NCBI GenBank assembly: GCA_900756575.1
Contig: CAAEKQ010000129.1
Coordinates: 1-5,266 of the forward strand
Reading direction: 5' to 3'
From: an uncultured Oscillospiraceae bacterium
GTDB taxonomy: Bacteria > Bacillota > Clostridia > Oscillospirales > Oscillospiraceae
DNA: 5,266 nucleotides
How positions within the stretch are numbered: the first letter of the stretch is position 1; each line of letters opens with the position of its first letter. Position numbers and translations under genes: made by a program. Of the stretch, positions 1 to 5,266 are shown piece after piece. A model generated the notes under the pieces. It worked only from the letters and a program-made list of their open reading frames with translations. It was not told the DNA's origin and searched no databases.

Positions 1-583
1 CGCCAGGGCCGCCCTTGGTCTTGAGATAGTTCTCCATACCGGGGTTGCCTGCATCACAGCCGATGCCCATATCCGGGCAAACCTGCTCATGAAGGAACAG
101 CCAGCAGCCGTCCTCAAAGATGAAGTCGGCGCCATAGCGCTCCCACAGACCGCTGCACCGGCGCTTGCCGCTATTCCCTACGGCGCTGGAAATCAGACCG
201 GGGGTCAGGAAGAACGCACGTGCCGTTTTTCCATCATCAGCAACTTCTACAATATCGGTTGCCAGCGTGTGAAGAGACAGCTCCATCAGCGGGCGAATGT
301 CAAAGCCGCCGATATCGGGCATTGCCTCATAAGCACCCTGGAATCGCTGAGTTGCCTGTACATCATACAGGGTAACGGAACCGTTCCATACGGACTTAAA
401 GCCCCGCATCCGGCCAAAGGCATGGGCCCAGCTGACGTCCTCATCCTGGGACCAGATCTGGCTCCACTCCTCGGTGGCATTGGCACGAGCGTGGAGATAG
501 GTATGGGTTGCGTGAACAAACTCCGCTTCCTGGGTTGCAGCGCAGTTCCAGATTCTCTGGCTCAGACTCAGATCTCTGTTCAT
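1..583 (-). CDS. SnoaL-like / NTF2-like protein, third of three paralogues (C-terminus cut by window edge)
   Basis: 194 residues are visible before the left edge cuts the gene. It starts at ATG 583-581, whose last bases overlap the TGA of the upstream gene (ATGA), with AAAGGAGG nine bases before the start. I read it as a cone-shaped alpha+beta (SnoaL-like, NTF2 superfamily) protein because it shares blocks with the two genes upstream: ADDGKTARAFF (residues 115-125) matches their DG-x-[ST]-A-[KR] strand, and ADF-IFEDG followed by His165 matches the ADF-x3-EDG-x5-His block in both. Tyr29 and His105 sit where dehydratases of this fold (scytalone dehydratase, BaiE) place catalytic residues, but the usual Asp five residues after the Tyr is Ala34. 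The N-terminal segment is rich in Trp (12, 40, 44, 52, 66). Members of this fold are dehydratases, isomerases, cyclases or plain ligand binders; the substrate here is unknown. The visible end (GNPGMENYLKTKGG) suggests only a short tail is missing. Confidence 0.8.
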   Translation of the reverse strand, partial: MNRDLSLSQRIWNCAATQEAEFVHATHTYLHARANATEEWSQIWSQDEDVSWAHAFGRMRGFKSVWNGSVTLYDVQATQRFQGAYEAMPDIGGFDIRPLMELSLHTLATDIVEVADDGKTARAFFLTPGLISSAVGNSGKRRCSGLWERYGADFIFEDGCWLFLHEQVCPDMGIGCDAGNPGMENYLKTKGGPG

Positions 584-1395
584 ACGCCTTTGCCTCCTTT
601 CAGCATGGGATGACCCTCGGGACCATAGCTGTCCTCCAGAGTCAGGGTATCATAGGGTTCGGGCATGGGCGGATAGTTATCGGCCCAGTTGTAGGTGTTG
701 TCATGGACGTTCATGGGGATGGTGGGGTTGCCAAACTCCACAGCCAGTGCATCGTCCTTGGGATCAATGTAGGTATCAGCTTCGTACTTAGTTCCGGCCT
801 GATAGTTCTGGTCGTTGGTCACCACAATGTGATACAGCTTGAACTTACCGTCTTCCTTCGCGAAATCGGCACAGATCTTCAGATACATCCACAGGCCGGA
901 AGCGGTGCCGTCCTCCTTCAGGTCAGACTGCTGACCGATGGAGTACCAGATGCCCTTTGCGCTCTGACCGTCCTTTGCAATCCGGACAATGGAAGTGGAC
1001 AGGGGGCACATATACATACAGCCTGCACCCAGGAGCTTTTCATCCTCGGGAACGCCCTGCTTCTCGCAATAGGTCTTGAGCTGCGCCTTGCGCTTTGCCT
1101 GGAACTCGTCCACATACCAGCGCTGCACTTCGCTCTTGCCGTAGTAGTAGCCATAGTTGGAGCCGTAGGATGCCTTGGCGGCATGGATCGGCTCGGATAC
1201 CCACAGCTCGTCCAGCTCCTTCTGTCGGAGATCAGCCGCCTGATAGTAGGAGCGCAGGCTCATAAGGTCACGGACTTCTTCGATATCGGTGACCATCTGA
1301 ATCATATCCGCGTCGGAAAGCCGAGGCAGCGGATAGTGCTTGGGAACGTTATGTTCAAACCAGGCCGGGGCTTTTTTTGTTGTCCAATCAATCAT
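580..1395 (-). CDS. SnoaL-like / NTF2-like protein, second of three paralogues
   Basis: 271 residues from ATG 1395-1393. A longer reading from TTG at 1416 is open, but AAGGAGG lies nine bases before the ATG and inside that longer reading, so the ATG is preferred. Soluble, with no signal peptide or membrane segment. Residues about 35-195 form the SnoaL-like core: helix EEVRDLMSLRSYYQAADL (39-56) with a Tyr50-x4-Asp55 pair in the place of the catalytic Tyr/Asp of BaiE-type dehydratases, a Tyr-rich GYYYGKSEV strand (82-90), KDGQSAKGIW (141-150), then ADF-AKEDG-KFKLYH ending in His189. The position of the usual mid-domain catalytic His is Cys130 by eye. A 75-residue tail contains YPPMPEPYDTL and EDSYG, echoed in the upstream paralogue. 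It follows that gene after 17 bases and overlaps the next by four, so the three are almost certainly co-translated. Substrate and reaction are unknown; a dehydratase or isomerase on a small ring compound is one guess. Confidence 0.85.
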   Translation of the reverse strand: MIDWTTKKAPAWFEHNVPKHYPLPRLSDADMIQMVTDIEEVRDLMSLRSYYQAADLRQKELDELWVSEPIHAAKASYGSNYGYYYGKSEVQRWYVDEFQAKRKAQLKTYCEKQGVPEDEKLLGAGCMYMCPLSTSIVRIAKDGQSAKGIWYSIGQQSDLKEDGTASGLWMYLKICADFAKEDGKFKLYHIVVTNDQNYQAGTKYEADTYIDPKDDALAVEFGNPTIPMNVHDNTYNWADNYPPMPEPYDTLTLEDSYGPEGHPMLKGGKGV

Positions 1396-1412
1396 GTCAC
1401 AAAGCCTCCTTC

Positions 1413-2132
1413 TCAAACGCCATAGCTGAAGGTCTCAGCAAAGGTCTTATAGGGCTCAGGAAGTCTGGGGGGCTTGGCAGGGCCGCGGGATGCGGAATAG
1501 GTCTCATAGACGGTTTCCTTGACCGTAGGCTCGGGCAGCTTGATTTCCTTGAGCTCGCTGAATTCGGGCAGCTCGGGGAAGTTATTCTCGGGCATACCCC
1601 AGTCCACACCGTTGGGGCAATGGACATCCTCCACCCGCAGCACATGCCACAGCTTCATATGTCCGTCTTCCCGCACAAAGTCGGCGCAGTAGTAGCCCCA
1701 GGACCAGTTGGTCACAGGGCCCTTTTCGGTGATGTCGGTGATGGAACCCTCCACCATCCAGATGGCCTTGGCGGTCTCGCCGTCCTCAGCCTCCTGCATA
1801 TAGAAGCTGGTCAGAGGCTCGGCCTTAAAGGGGCCAACGCCGTAAAGCTCCTCATCAGAGAGCTTGCCCAGCTGCTCCGGGAAAATCTTTTGCAGGCACT
1901 TGGACTTCTTCGCGGTGGCAGCGCATACCGCCTCGTAGTATTCCTTGACTGCCTGACGACCCACATAGTAGCCGCCATTAAAGCCCAGGGAAATGTCATC
2001 CCGGCCGCAGAACAGGCTGTCTACAATGGTGTTCTCCCTGCACAGGAGGCAGGAAGTTACATACTTACCCATGATGTTCTTGATCTCACGGCGATCCTCA
2101 AACCGCTCGGTGAGCTGAAGCGTAGAAAGCAT
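1413..2132 (-). CDS. SnoaL-like / NTF2-like protein, first gene of a three-paralogue operon
   Basis: 239 residues from ATG 2132-2130, chosen because GAAAGGAG sits seven bases upstream and because a TATAAT promoter element (2163-2168) lies inside the 26-residue extension that the longer frame from 2210 would add. Soluble. The core runs from about residue 12 to 170: helix RREIKNIMGKY (14-24), GGYYVGRQAVKEYYEA (53-68), EDGETAKAIW (116-125), then ADF-VREDG-HMKLWH ending in His163. These blocks align with the two downstream genes, which makes the three paralogues. By eye the Tyr/Asp catalytic pair is absent (Thr26 and Cys31 at those places) and Glu105 replaces the mid-domain His, so it may be non-catalytic or use other chemistry. 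Five Cys (28, 31, 42, 70, 79) cluster in the first third. The tail carries PPRLPEPYKTF and FSYG, shared with the second paralogue. No cofactor motif is visible. Substrate is unknown. Confidence 0.85.
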   Translation of the reverse strand: MLSTLQLTERFEDRREIKNIMGKYVTSCLLCRENTIVDSLFCGRDDISLGFNGGYYVGRQAVKEYYEAVCAATAKKSKCLQKIFPEQLGKLSDEELYGVGPFKAEPLTSFYMQEAEDGETAKAIWMVEGSITDITEKGPVTNWSWGYYCADFVREDGHMKLWHVLRVEDVHCPNGVDWGMPENNFPELPEFSELKEIKLPEPTVKETVYETYSASRGPAKPPRLPEPYKTFAETFSYGV

Positions 2133-2147
2133 ATCATTACTCCTTTC
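2133..2147 (-). promoter_or_regulatory. Ribosome binding site that fixes the start of the first SnoaL-like gene
   Basis: Minus strand GAAAGGAG (2147-2140) then a seven-base spacer to ATG 2132. It argues against the longer in-frame reading from 2210, which has no such site and would run through the promoter. Confidence 0.8.
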
Positions 2148-2162
2148 GGCTATGTTGAATTT

Positions 2163-2192
2163 ATTATATCGAACCATCTCGAATTCTTCCAA
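2163..2192 (-). promoter_or_regulatory. Sigma-A-type promoter of the SnoaL-like operon
   Basis: On the minus strand TTGGAA (2192-2187, four of six matches to TTGACA) is followed after 18 bases by a perfect TATAAT (2168-2163). The predicted transcription start is near 2156, giving a leader of about 24 bases before ATG 2132. The spacer holds two copies of TTCGA eleven bases apart. The promoter lies downstream of the terminator of the protease gene, so the three paralogues form their own transcription unit. Predicted from sequence only. Confidence 0.65.
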
Positions 2193-2211
2193 TACCCATT
2201 TTGTATGCACG

Positions 2212-2226
2212 ATAACCGCCGGTTAT
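2212..2226. repeat. 15-base palindrome upstream of the SnoaL-operon promoter; candidate operator
   Basis: ATAACCG-C-CGGTTAT is a perfect inverted repeat with one central base. Its centre (2219) is about 63 bases upstream of the predicted start point, a usual place for an activator that contacts RNA polymerase from upstream. It sits between that promoter and the protease terminator, in non-coding DNA. The binding factor is unknown, and a chance palindrome cannot be excluded. Confidence 0.4.
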
Positions 2227-2233
2227 AAAACGT

Positions 2234-2267
2234 AAAAAACCGGCGAGGACAAAACTGTCCTCGCCGG
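2234..2267 (-). terminator. Rho-independent terminator of the HtrA-like gene
   Basis: A perfect 12-base-pair GC-rich stem (arms 2240-2251 and 2256-2267) closes on a four-base loop and, on the minus strand, is followed by TTTTTT (2239-2234) and then a further T-rich stretch. It begins 20 bases after the TAA of the protease gene. On the plus strand there is no T-run after the stem, so it works in one direction. It separates the protease from the SnoaL-like operon. Confidence 0.93.
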
Positions 2268-2287
2268 CTGAATCCGATATTCAGGAG

Positions 2288-3958
2288 TTAGTTGCCATTG
2301 CCGAAGAAATCAAAGGGATTGATGGTCTGTCCCTGCTGCTGGCTCTGATCCTGCTGATTCTGCTGGTCCTGCTGGGTCTCGTCCTGCTGGCTTTCGTCGG
2401 TGGTGGTAGTTGCCTGCATCTCATCAAAGGTGATGGTCACATCCAGCTTTTCCCCCGTGCTGCTGCGGTAGATGCTGACGGTTGCAGTATCGCCGGGCTT
2501 ATAGTCCTTGAGCTTCTGCTTCAGGGCTGCAACACTGGCGGTTTCGTCGCCGTCAATGGCGCAAATCATGTCGCCCTCCTGGATGCCCGCATTCTCAGCT
2601 GCGGAGCCGGAGGTCACGCCTGCCACGTATACACCGGTAGGCAGATTATAATACTGGGCCACAGTGGTGTCCATTGCACGAACGGAAACGCCCATGGAAA
2701 CTCTGCCCTTCACATAGCCGTACTGCATCAGATCGTTGACAATGCTCATGGCGTCGTTAATGGGAATGCAGAAGCCGATGCCCTCAACGGATGCGGCATT
2801 GCTGTAGCCGGAGCTAGAATACTTTGCGGTGGTAATACCGACTACGTTGCCGTTCATATCGAAGATGGGGCCGCCGGAGTTACCGGAGTTGATGGCGCAG
2901 TCCGTCTGGAACATATTGATGGTGGTGCCGGTGCTGCTCTCGGAGATCTCACGATCCAGCGCGGAAACATAACCGACGGTCAGGGTGTTGGTCAACTCAC
3001 CCAGGGGATTGCCAATGGCACAAACCTGCTCGCCCACTTCGATCTGATCGCTGTCGCCGATGGAAACCGTGGGGAAGTTCTCATCGCCCTCGATCTTCAA
3101 CAGAGCCACATCGTTGACCTCGTCGGCGCCGATGACCGTTGCGTCATATTCCTCGCCGGAGGTGGTCATGACGGTGAGCTTTTCTGCGCCCTCGACCACA
3201 TGGTTATTGGTGAGCACATAGCCATCCTTGGAGATAATCATGCCACTGCCGGAGGACTGGGATTCCGTCTGGCCCCAATAGGTGGAGGTGGTACCCTGGT
3301 TATACACCAGAACCACGGCATTGACGTAGTTCTCATAGACGTCCTGAGGAGTCATCTTAGTGGAAGTTGAATTGGTGGTTACATCAATGGTCTTGGAGCG
3401 AACTACGGAATTATCATTGGCGGAGGATTCTTCGTCACTCTCCGAAGCCTCCAGCACCGTATTGTCTTCCGAATTGCCGCTGCGATGGGCAAGCAGCACC
3501 GCACCGCCGCCGACCGCACCGCCGAGCAGTGCGCAAACCAGAGCCGCGGCTACCACGGCCTTACCGCTTACGCCGCCCTTCTTTTTCTTAGGAGGCTCCG
3601 AACCGCCGACGTTATAGCCGGACATGGGATTGGTGGGAGGAACCGCGCCTCCGCCGTAGTTCGGATACTGGGTCTGATCGTTACTGGCCTGATAGCCGGT
3701 GGTGTTCTGAGGCTGCTGATAGGGAATGCCGTTGCCGTAGGGCTGATCCTGCTGCTGATAGGGTACGGAATTCTGAGCCGCGACATGATCCTGCGGTGCC
3801 GCGGTAGGCTGCGCTGCTGCGGGCTGTGCAGCCGTCTGGCTGTCCTGTACCGTGTCGCCGGTGTAATGATAATATCCGGATGTATTGGCACCCTGCTCCC
3901 CGCTGGGCTGCTGGGAATCGGGATGAATGACTTGATCGTTGTCGTATTCATTGCTCAT
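2288..3958 (-). CDS. htrA: Membrane-anchored HtrA/DegP-family serine protease with PDZ domain
   Basis: 556 residues from ATG 3958, with AAAAAGGAG nine bases upstream. Order of parts: a cytoplasmic leader of about 120 residues rich in Gln, Pro, Asn and Tyr; a KKKK stop-orienting patch (124-127); one membrane helix at about 132-157; an acidic, Ser-rich linker (163-185); a trypsin-like domain (about 205-410); one PDZ domain (about 415-512); and a Gln/Asp-rich tail (521-544) ending NPFDFFGNGN. The catalytic triad is complete: His253 in TNNHVV, Asp283 in NDVALLKI, Ser361 in GNSGGP. HtrA proteases degrade or refold damaged exported proteins at the outer face of the membrane, and the PDZ domain binds exposed C-termini. 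The leader puts the N-terminus inside and the protease outside. It is a single gene with its own promoter and a strong terminator. Closely related family names (degP, degQ) cannot be separated from sequence alone. Confidence 0.95.
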   Translation of the reverse strand: MSNEYDNDQVIHPDSQQPSGEQGANTSGYYHYTGDTVQDSQTAAQPAAAQPTAAPQDHVAAQNSVPYQQQDQPYGNGIPYQQPQNTTGYQASNDQTQYPNYGGGAVPPTNPMSGYNVGGSEPPKKKKGGVSGKAVVAAALVCALLGGAVGGGAVLLAHRSGNSEDNTVLEASESDEESSANDNSVVRSKTIDVTTNSTSTKMTPQDVYENYVNAVVLVYNQGTTSTYWGQTESQSSGSGMIISKDGYVLTNNHVVEGAEKLTVMTTSGEEYDATVIGADEVNDVALLKIEGDENFPTVSIGDSDQIEVGEQVCAIGNPLGELTNTLTVGYVSALDREISESSTGTTINMFQTDCAINSGNSGGPIFDMNGNVVGITTAKYSSSGYSNAASVEGIGFCIPINDAMSIVNDLMQYGYVKGRVSMGVSVRAMDTTVAQYYNLPTGVYVAGVTSGSAAENAGIQEGDMICAIDGDETASVAALKQKLKDYKPGDTATVSIYRSSTGEKLDVTITFDEMQATTTTDESQQDETQQDQQNQQDQSQQQGQTINPFDFFGNGN

Positions 3959-4001
3959 AATGGTACGCTCCTTTTTGCTTCTTTTTGTTTACGTCCATAT
4001 G

Positions 4002-4016
4002 ATAATTTGAAATTAT
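4002..4016. repeat. 15-base AT-rich palindrome over the protease promoter; candidate operator
   Basis: ATAATTT-G-AAATTAT is a perfect inverted repeat around one central base. It overlaps the proposed -10 element (4012-4017) and the expected start point, where a bound repressor would block transcription. AT-rich palindromes also arise by chance in promoter DNA, so this is a candidate only. Confidence 0.4.
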
Positions 4017-4039
4017 GTCCAAACTATAGACAGACTCAA
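4012..4039 (-). promoter_or_regulatory. Predicted promoter of the HtrA-like gene
   Basis: Minus strand TTGAGT (4039-4034) and CATAAT (4017-4012) are separated by 16 bases, four and five matches to the sigma-A consensus. The start point would be near 4005, leaving a leader of about 47 bases with AAAAAGGAG before the ATG. A second possible -10, TATAGT, lies a little upstream at about 4023-4028 but lacks a matching -35. No CtsR- or CIRCE-type heat-shock operator was recognised. Confidence 0.5.
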
Positions 4040-4079
4040 AACGATATTTGAACAATCCATAAAGGTTTTTTGACCGGTC

Positions 4080-4391
4080 TCACTCCAGCTGATACATCCC
4101 CGCTTCCAGCAGAGCCTGTAGGCAGAGGTTGACTTCCTCATCAGTGAACAGCTCGGCATATTTCCCCTTGGTCACCAGGGCTTCCGGACTGAGATCCAGT
4201 CTTTTTTTCTCCTTCAGCGGTTGAAACTGCCGTGTCATCTGTCCCCGGGCGATCAGCTCCTTCACCGCTTTGGGGCCGCCCAGCTTTTCCGCCTGCTGAC
4301 GGAGCCGGGCTTCCTCCACACCGGTAAGCTCTGCCGCTGCGGCGAGATTTTTGAGCAGCTCTGCGGTAAATGCCGATTCCAGTTTTGTCAT
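4080..4391 (-). CDS. Small helical protein of unknown function
   Basis: 103 residues from ATG 4391, preceded by AAAGAGGG with a seven-base spacer, and ending in TGA at 4082-4080. I do not recognise a family. The protein is charged and soluble, with no membrane segment or signal peptide. Likely helices cover about residues 2-21 (Ala/Leu/Glu-rich), 24-36, and 40-48 (KAVKELIAR). A basic stretch, QPLKEKKRLDLSPEALV (58-74), precedes an acidic C-terminal helix with TDEEVNLCLQALLEA (83-97). The only Cys is Cys89. Composition suggests a small helical bundle. It follows the Mrp ATPase gene after a hairpin terminator, so it may be reached by read-through or by an unseen promoter; no clear -35/-10 pair is visible in the 95-base gap. 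The good ribosome site and a codon pattern like its neighbours make it a likely real gene. Confidence 0.7.
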   Translation of the reverse strand: MTKLESAFTAELLKNLAAAAELTGVEEARLRQQAEKLGGPKAVKELIARGQMTRQFQPLKEKKRLDLSPEALVTKGKYAELFTDEEVNLCLQALLEAGMYQLE

Positions 4392-4418
4392 GTTCGAACC
4401 CTCTTTCTCGATAGCATA

Positions 4419-4443
4419 CCCGAAATGACCGCAATCATTCGGG
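4419..4443 (-). other. Second stem-loop between the Mrp ATPase gene and the small-protein gene
   Basis: CCCGAAATGA (4419-4428) can pair with TCATTCGGG (4435-4443), giving nine base pairs with one bulged A around a six-base loop. It has no T-run after it, so it is not a terminator by itself. It lies directly below the terminator hairpin and before the ribosome site of the small-protein gene. It might protect an mRNA end or shape the leader; no role is shown. Confidence 0.4.
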
Positions 4444-4478
4444 GTAAAAGCAAGGCGTACCCAAACGAGTACGCCTTG
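4441..4478 (-). terminator. Probable terminator after the Mrp ATPase gene
   Basis: CAAGGCGTAC (4451-4460) pairs perfectly with GTACGCCTTG (4469-4478) around an eight-base loop. On the minus strand the stem is followed by CTTTT (4450-4446), a short T-run, so termination may be partial. It starts nine bases after the TAA of the ATPase gene. Confidence 0.7.
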
Positions 4479-4486
4479 TAAATCGG

Positions 4487-5266
4487 TTACAGCTTTTCCA
4501 GTGCGTCTGCCGCCGGTGCAATGGCGTCCACCTTTGCATGCTCCAGCAGTCCCTCGTCCATGGCCTGTGCCACCAGAGGATCAATGGGCAGCTTCGCGAG
4601 CACAGGCAGCCCCAGCTCCTTGGCAACGGAATCAATCTTGCTCTTGCCGAAAACCTCAATCTGCTTGCCGCAATCCGGGCAGGTGAGATAGCTGTAGTTC
4701 TCCACCAGACCCAGTACGGGAATGTTCATCATCTCGGCCATCTTTACGGCCTTGGTGACAATCATGCTCACCAGGTCCTGAGGCGAAGTCACCACAATAA
4801 TGCCGTCAATGGGCAGACTCTGGAATACGGTCAGCGGCACGTCACCGGTTCCGGGGGGCATATCGACGAACAGGTAGTCAACATCCTTCCAAACCACGTC
4901 GGTCCAGAACTGCTTCACCACGCCAGCCAGCACCGGGCCGCGCCAGATTACAGGATCGGTCTCGTTTTCCAGCAGCAGGTTTACGCTCATCACGTCGATG
5001 CCGGTTTCACTGCGCAGAGGAATCAGGCCCTCCTCGCAGCCGTTGGGACGGCCATGGACATTGAATGCCGTGGGGATCGAAGGGCCGGTGATATCCGCAT
5101 CCATAATGGCCGTATGCTTACCACGACGGCTCAGCTCCACCGCCAGCATGGAGGTAACAGTGGATTTTCCCACGCCGCCCTTACCGCTGACGATGCCAAT
5201 GACCTTTTTCACGCTGGACAGAGGATTTGCCTGGGCCAGCAGACTCTCAGCCTGACGGCTGGAGCA
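4487..5266 (-). CDS. mrp: Mrp/NBP35-family P-loop ATPase, iron-sulfur cluster carrier (N-terminus cut by window edge)
   Basis: 259 residues are visible; the frame is open through the right edge. A GTG at 5212 could serve as a start (MKKVIGIVSGKGG), but the 18 codons before it read CSSRQAESLLAQANPLSS, typical of the Cys-bearing lead-in of clostridial Mrp proteins, so the true start lies outside. Numbering from the edge: deviant Walker A SGKGGVGKS (27-35) with its signature Lys, DADITGPSIP switch region (56-65), Walker B-like VDMPPGTGD (134-142), and CPDC (196-199), the CxxC through which Mrp dimers hold a bridging 4Fe-4S cluster. The family carries assembled clusters to apoproteins in the cytoplasm, with ATP hydrolysis needed for transfer. 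MinD/ParA proteins share the deviant Walker A but lack the CxxC and the MPPGTGD block, so they are unlikely. Names apbC and mrp are used for the same family. Confidence 0.94.
   Translation of the reverse strand, partial: CSSRQAESLLAQANPLSSVKKVIGIVSGKGGVGKSTVTSMLAVELSRRGKHTAIMDADITGPSIPTAFNVHGRPNGCEEGLIPLRSETGIDVMSVNLLLENETDPVIWRGPVLAGVVKQFWTDVVWKDVDYLFVDMPPGTGDVPLTVFQSLPIDGIIVVTSPQDLVSMIVTKAVKMAEMMNIPVLGLVENYSYLTCPDCGKQIEVFGKSKIDSVAKELGLPVLAKLPIDPLVAQAMDEGLLEHAKVDAIAPAADALEKL

Noticed and set aside
508..1425. Long plus-strand open frame of 305 codons, opposite the second SnoaL-like gene
   Set aside because: It is antisense to a gene with clear family motifs, lacks a ribosome site, and its hydrophobic Val/Gly/Leu-rich composition is typical of the complement of a coding frame.
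2133..2210. Upstream extension of the first SnoaL-like gene to an ATG at 2210
   Set aside because: The extension covers a TATAAT promoter element and a good ribosome site that both serve the ATG at 2132.
1377..2228. Plus-strand open frame of 283 codons, opposite the first SnoaL-like gene
   Set aside because: It is a shadow of the real gene on the other strand, with no ribosome site and no recognisable domain.
2300..2400. CTG-rich tandem repeat in the DNA of the protease C-terminus
   Set aside because: The pattern follows from runs of Gln codons in a low-complexity tail; units are irregular and there is no exact tandem array.
3485..4051. Plus-strand open frame of 188 codons opposite the start of the protease gene
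   Set aside because: It lies antisense to the protease leader and membrane segment; its apparent membrane stretches are a by-product of the complement of Gln/Pro-rich codons.
4072..4079. GACCGGTC palindrome beside the stop of the small-protein gene
   Set aside because: Eight-base palindromes are expected by chance, and it has no loop or T-run that would make it a terminator.
5210..5212. GTG as the start codon of the Mrp ATPase
   Set aside because: The frame stays open to the window edge and the residues before it look like the normal Cys-bearing lead-in of the family.

Overview
The window looks like chromosomal DNA from a moderately GC-rich anaerobic Firmicute, most likely a gut Oscillospiraceae-type clostridium (relatives such as Oscillibacter or Flavonifractor). 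The grounds are strong AGGAGG-type ribosome sites before nearly every gene, a clostridial-style Mrp ATPase with a Cys-bearing N-terminal lead-in, a membrane-anchored HtrA with a long Gln/Pro-rich cytoplasmic leader, and SnoaL-like proteins of a type I associate with this group. The assignment is inference; there is no rRNA or other marker in the window. All six genes lie on the minus strand, so they are transcribed from right to left. No mobile element, tRNA, rRNA or CRISPR array was seen.

Layout from right (upstream) to left (downstream). An Mrp/NBP35-family P-loop ATPase (iron-sulfur cluster carrier) enters from the right edge without its first residues and ends at a hairpin terminator near 4441-4478. 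A 103-residue protein of unknown function follows (4391-4080). Then comes an AT-rich gap of 121 bases with a plausible promoter overlapped by a 15-base palindrome, and a complete 556-residue HtrA/DegP-like membrane-anchored serine protease (3958-2288). It closes with a strong rho-independent terminator (2234-2267).

Below the terminator a new transcription unit starts at a good sigma-A-type promoter (-10 TATAAT at 2163-2168) with another 15-base palindrome about 63 bases upstream of the likely start point. It drives three consecutive, diverged paralogues of the SnoaL-like/NTF2-like fold (2132-1413, 1395-580, and 583 to beyond the left edge). The genes are tightly packed: a 17-base gap, then an ATGA stop/start overlap. 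All three share an A-D-F-x3-E-D-G...His block, but by eye each keeps a different part of the Tyr/Asp/His set used by dehydratases of this fold. This trio is the most interesting part of the window. Its substrate cannot be told from the sequence. The Mrp, small-protein and HtrA genes are housekeeping-type genes and appear unrelated in function to the trio.
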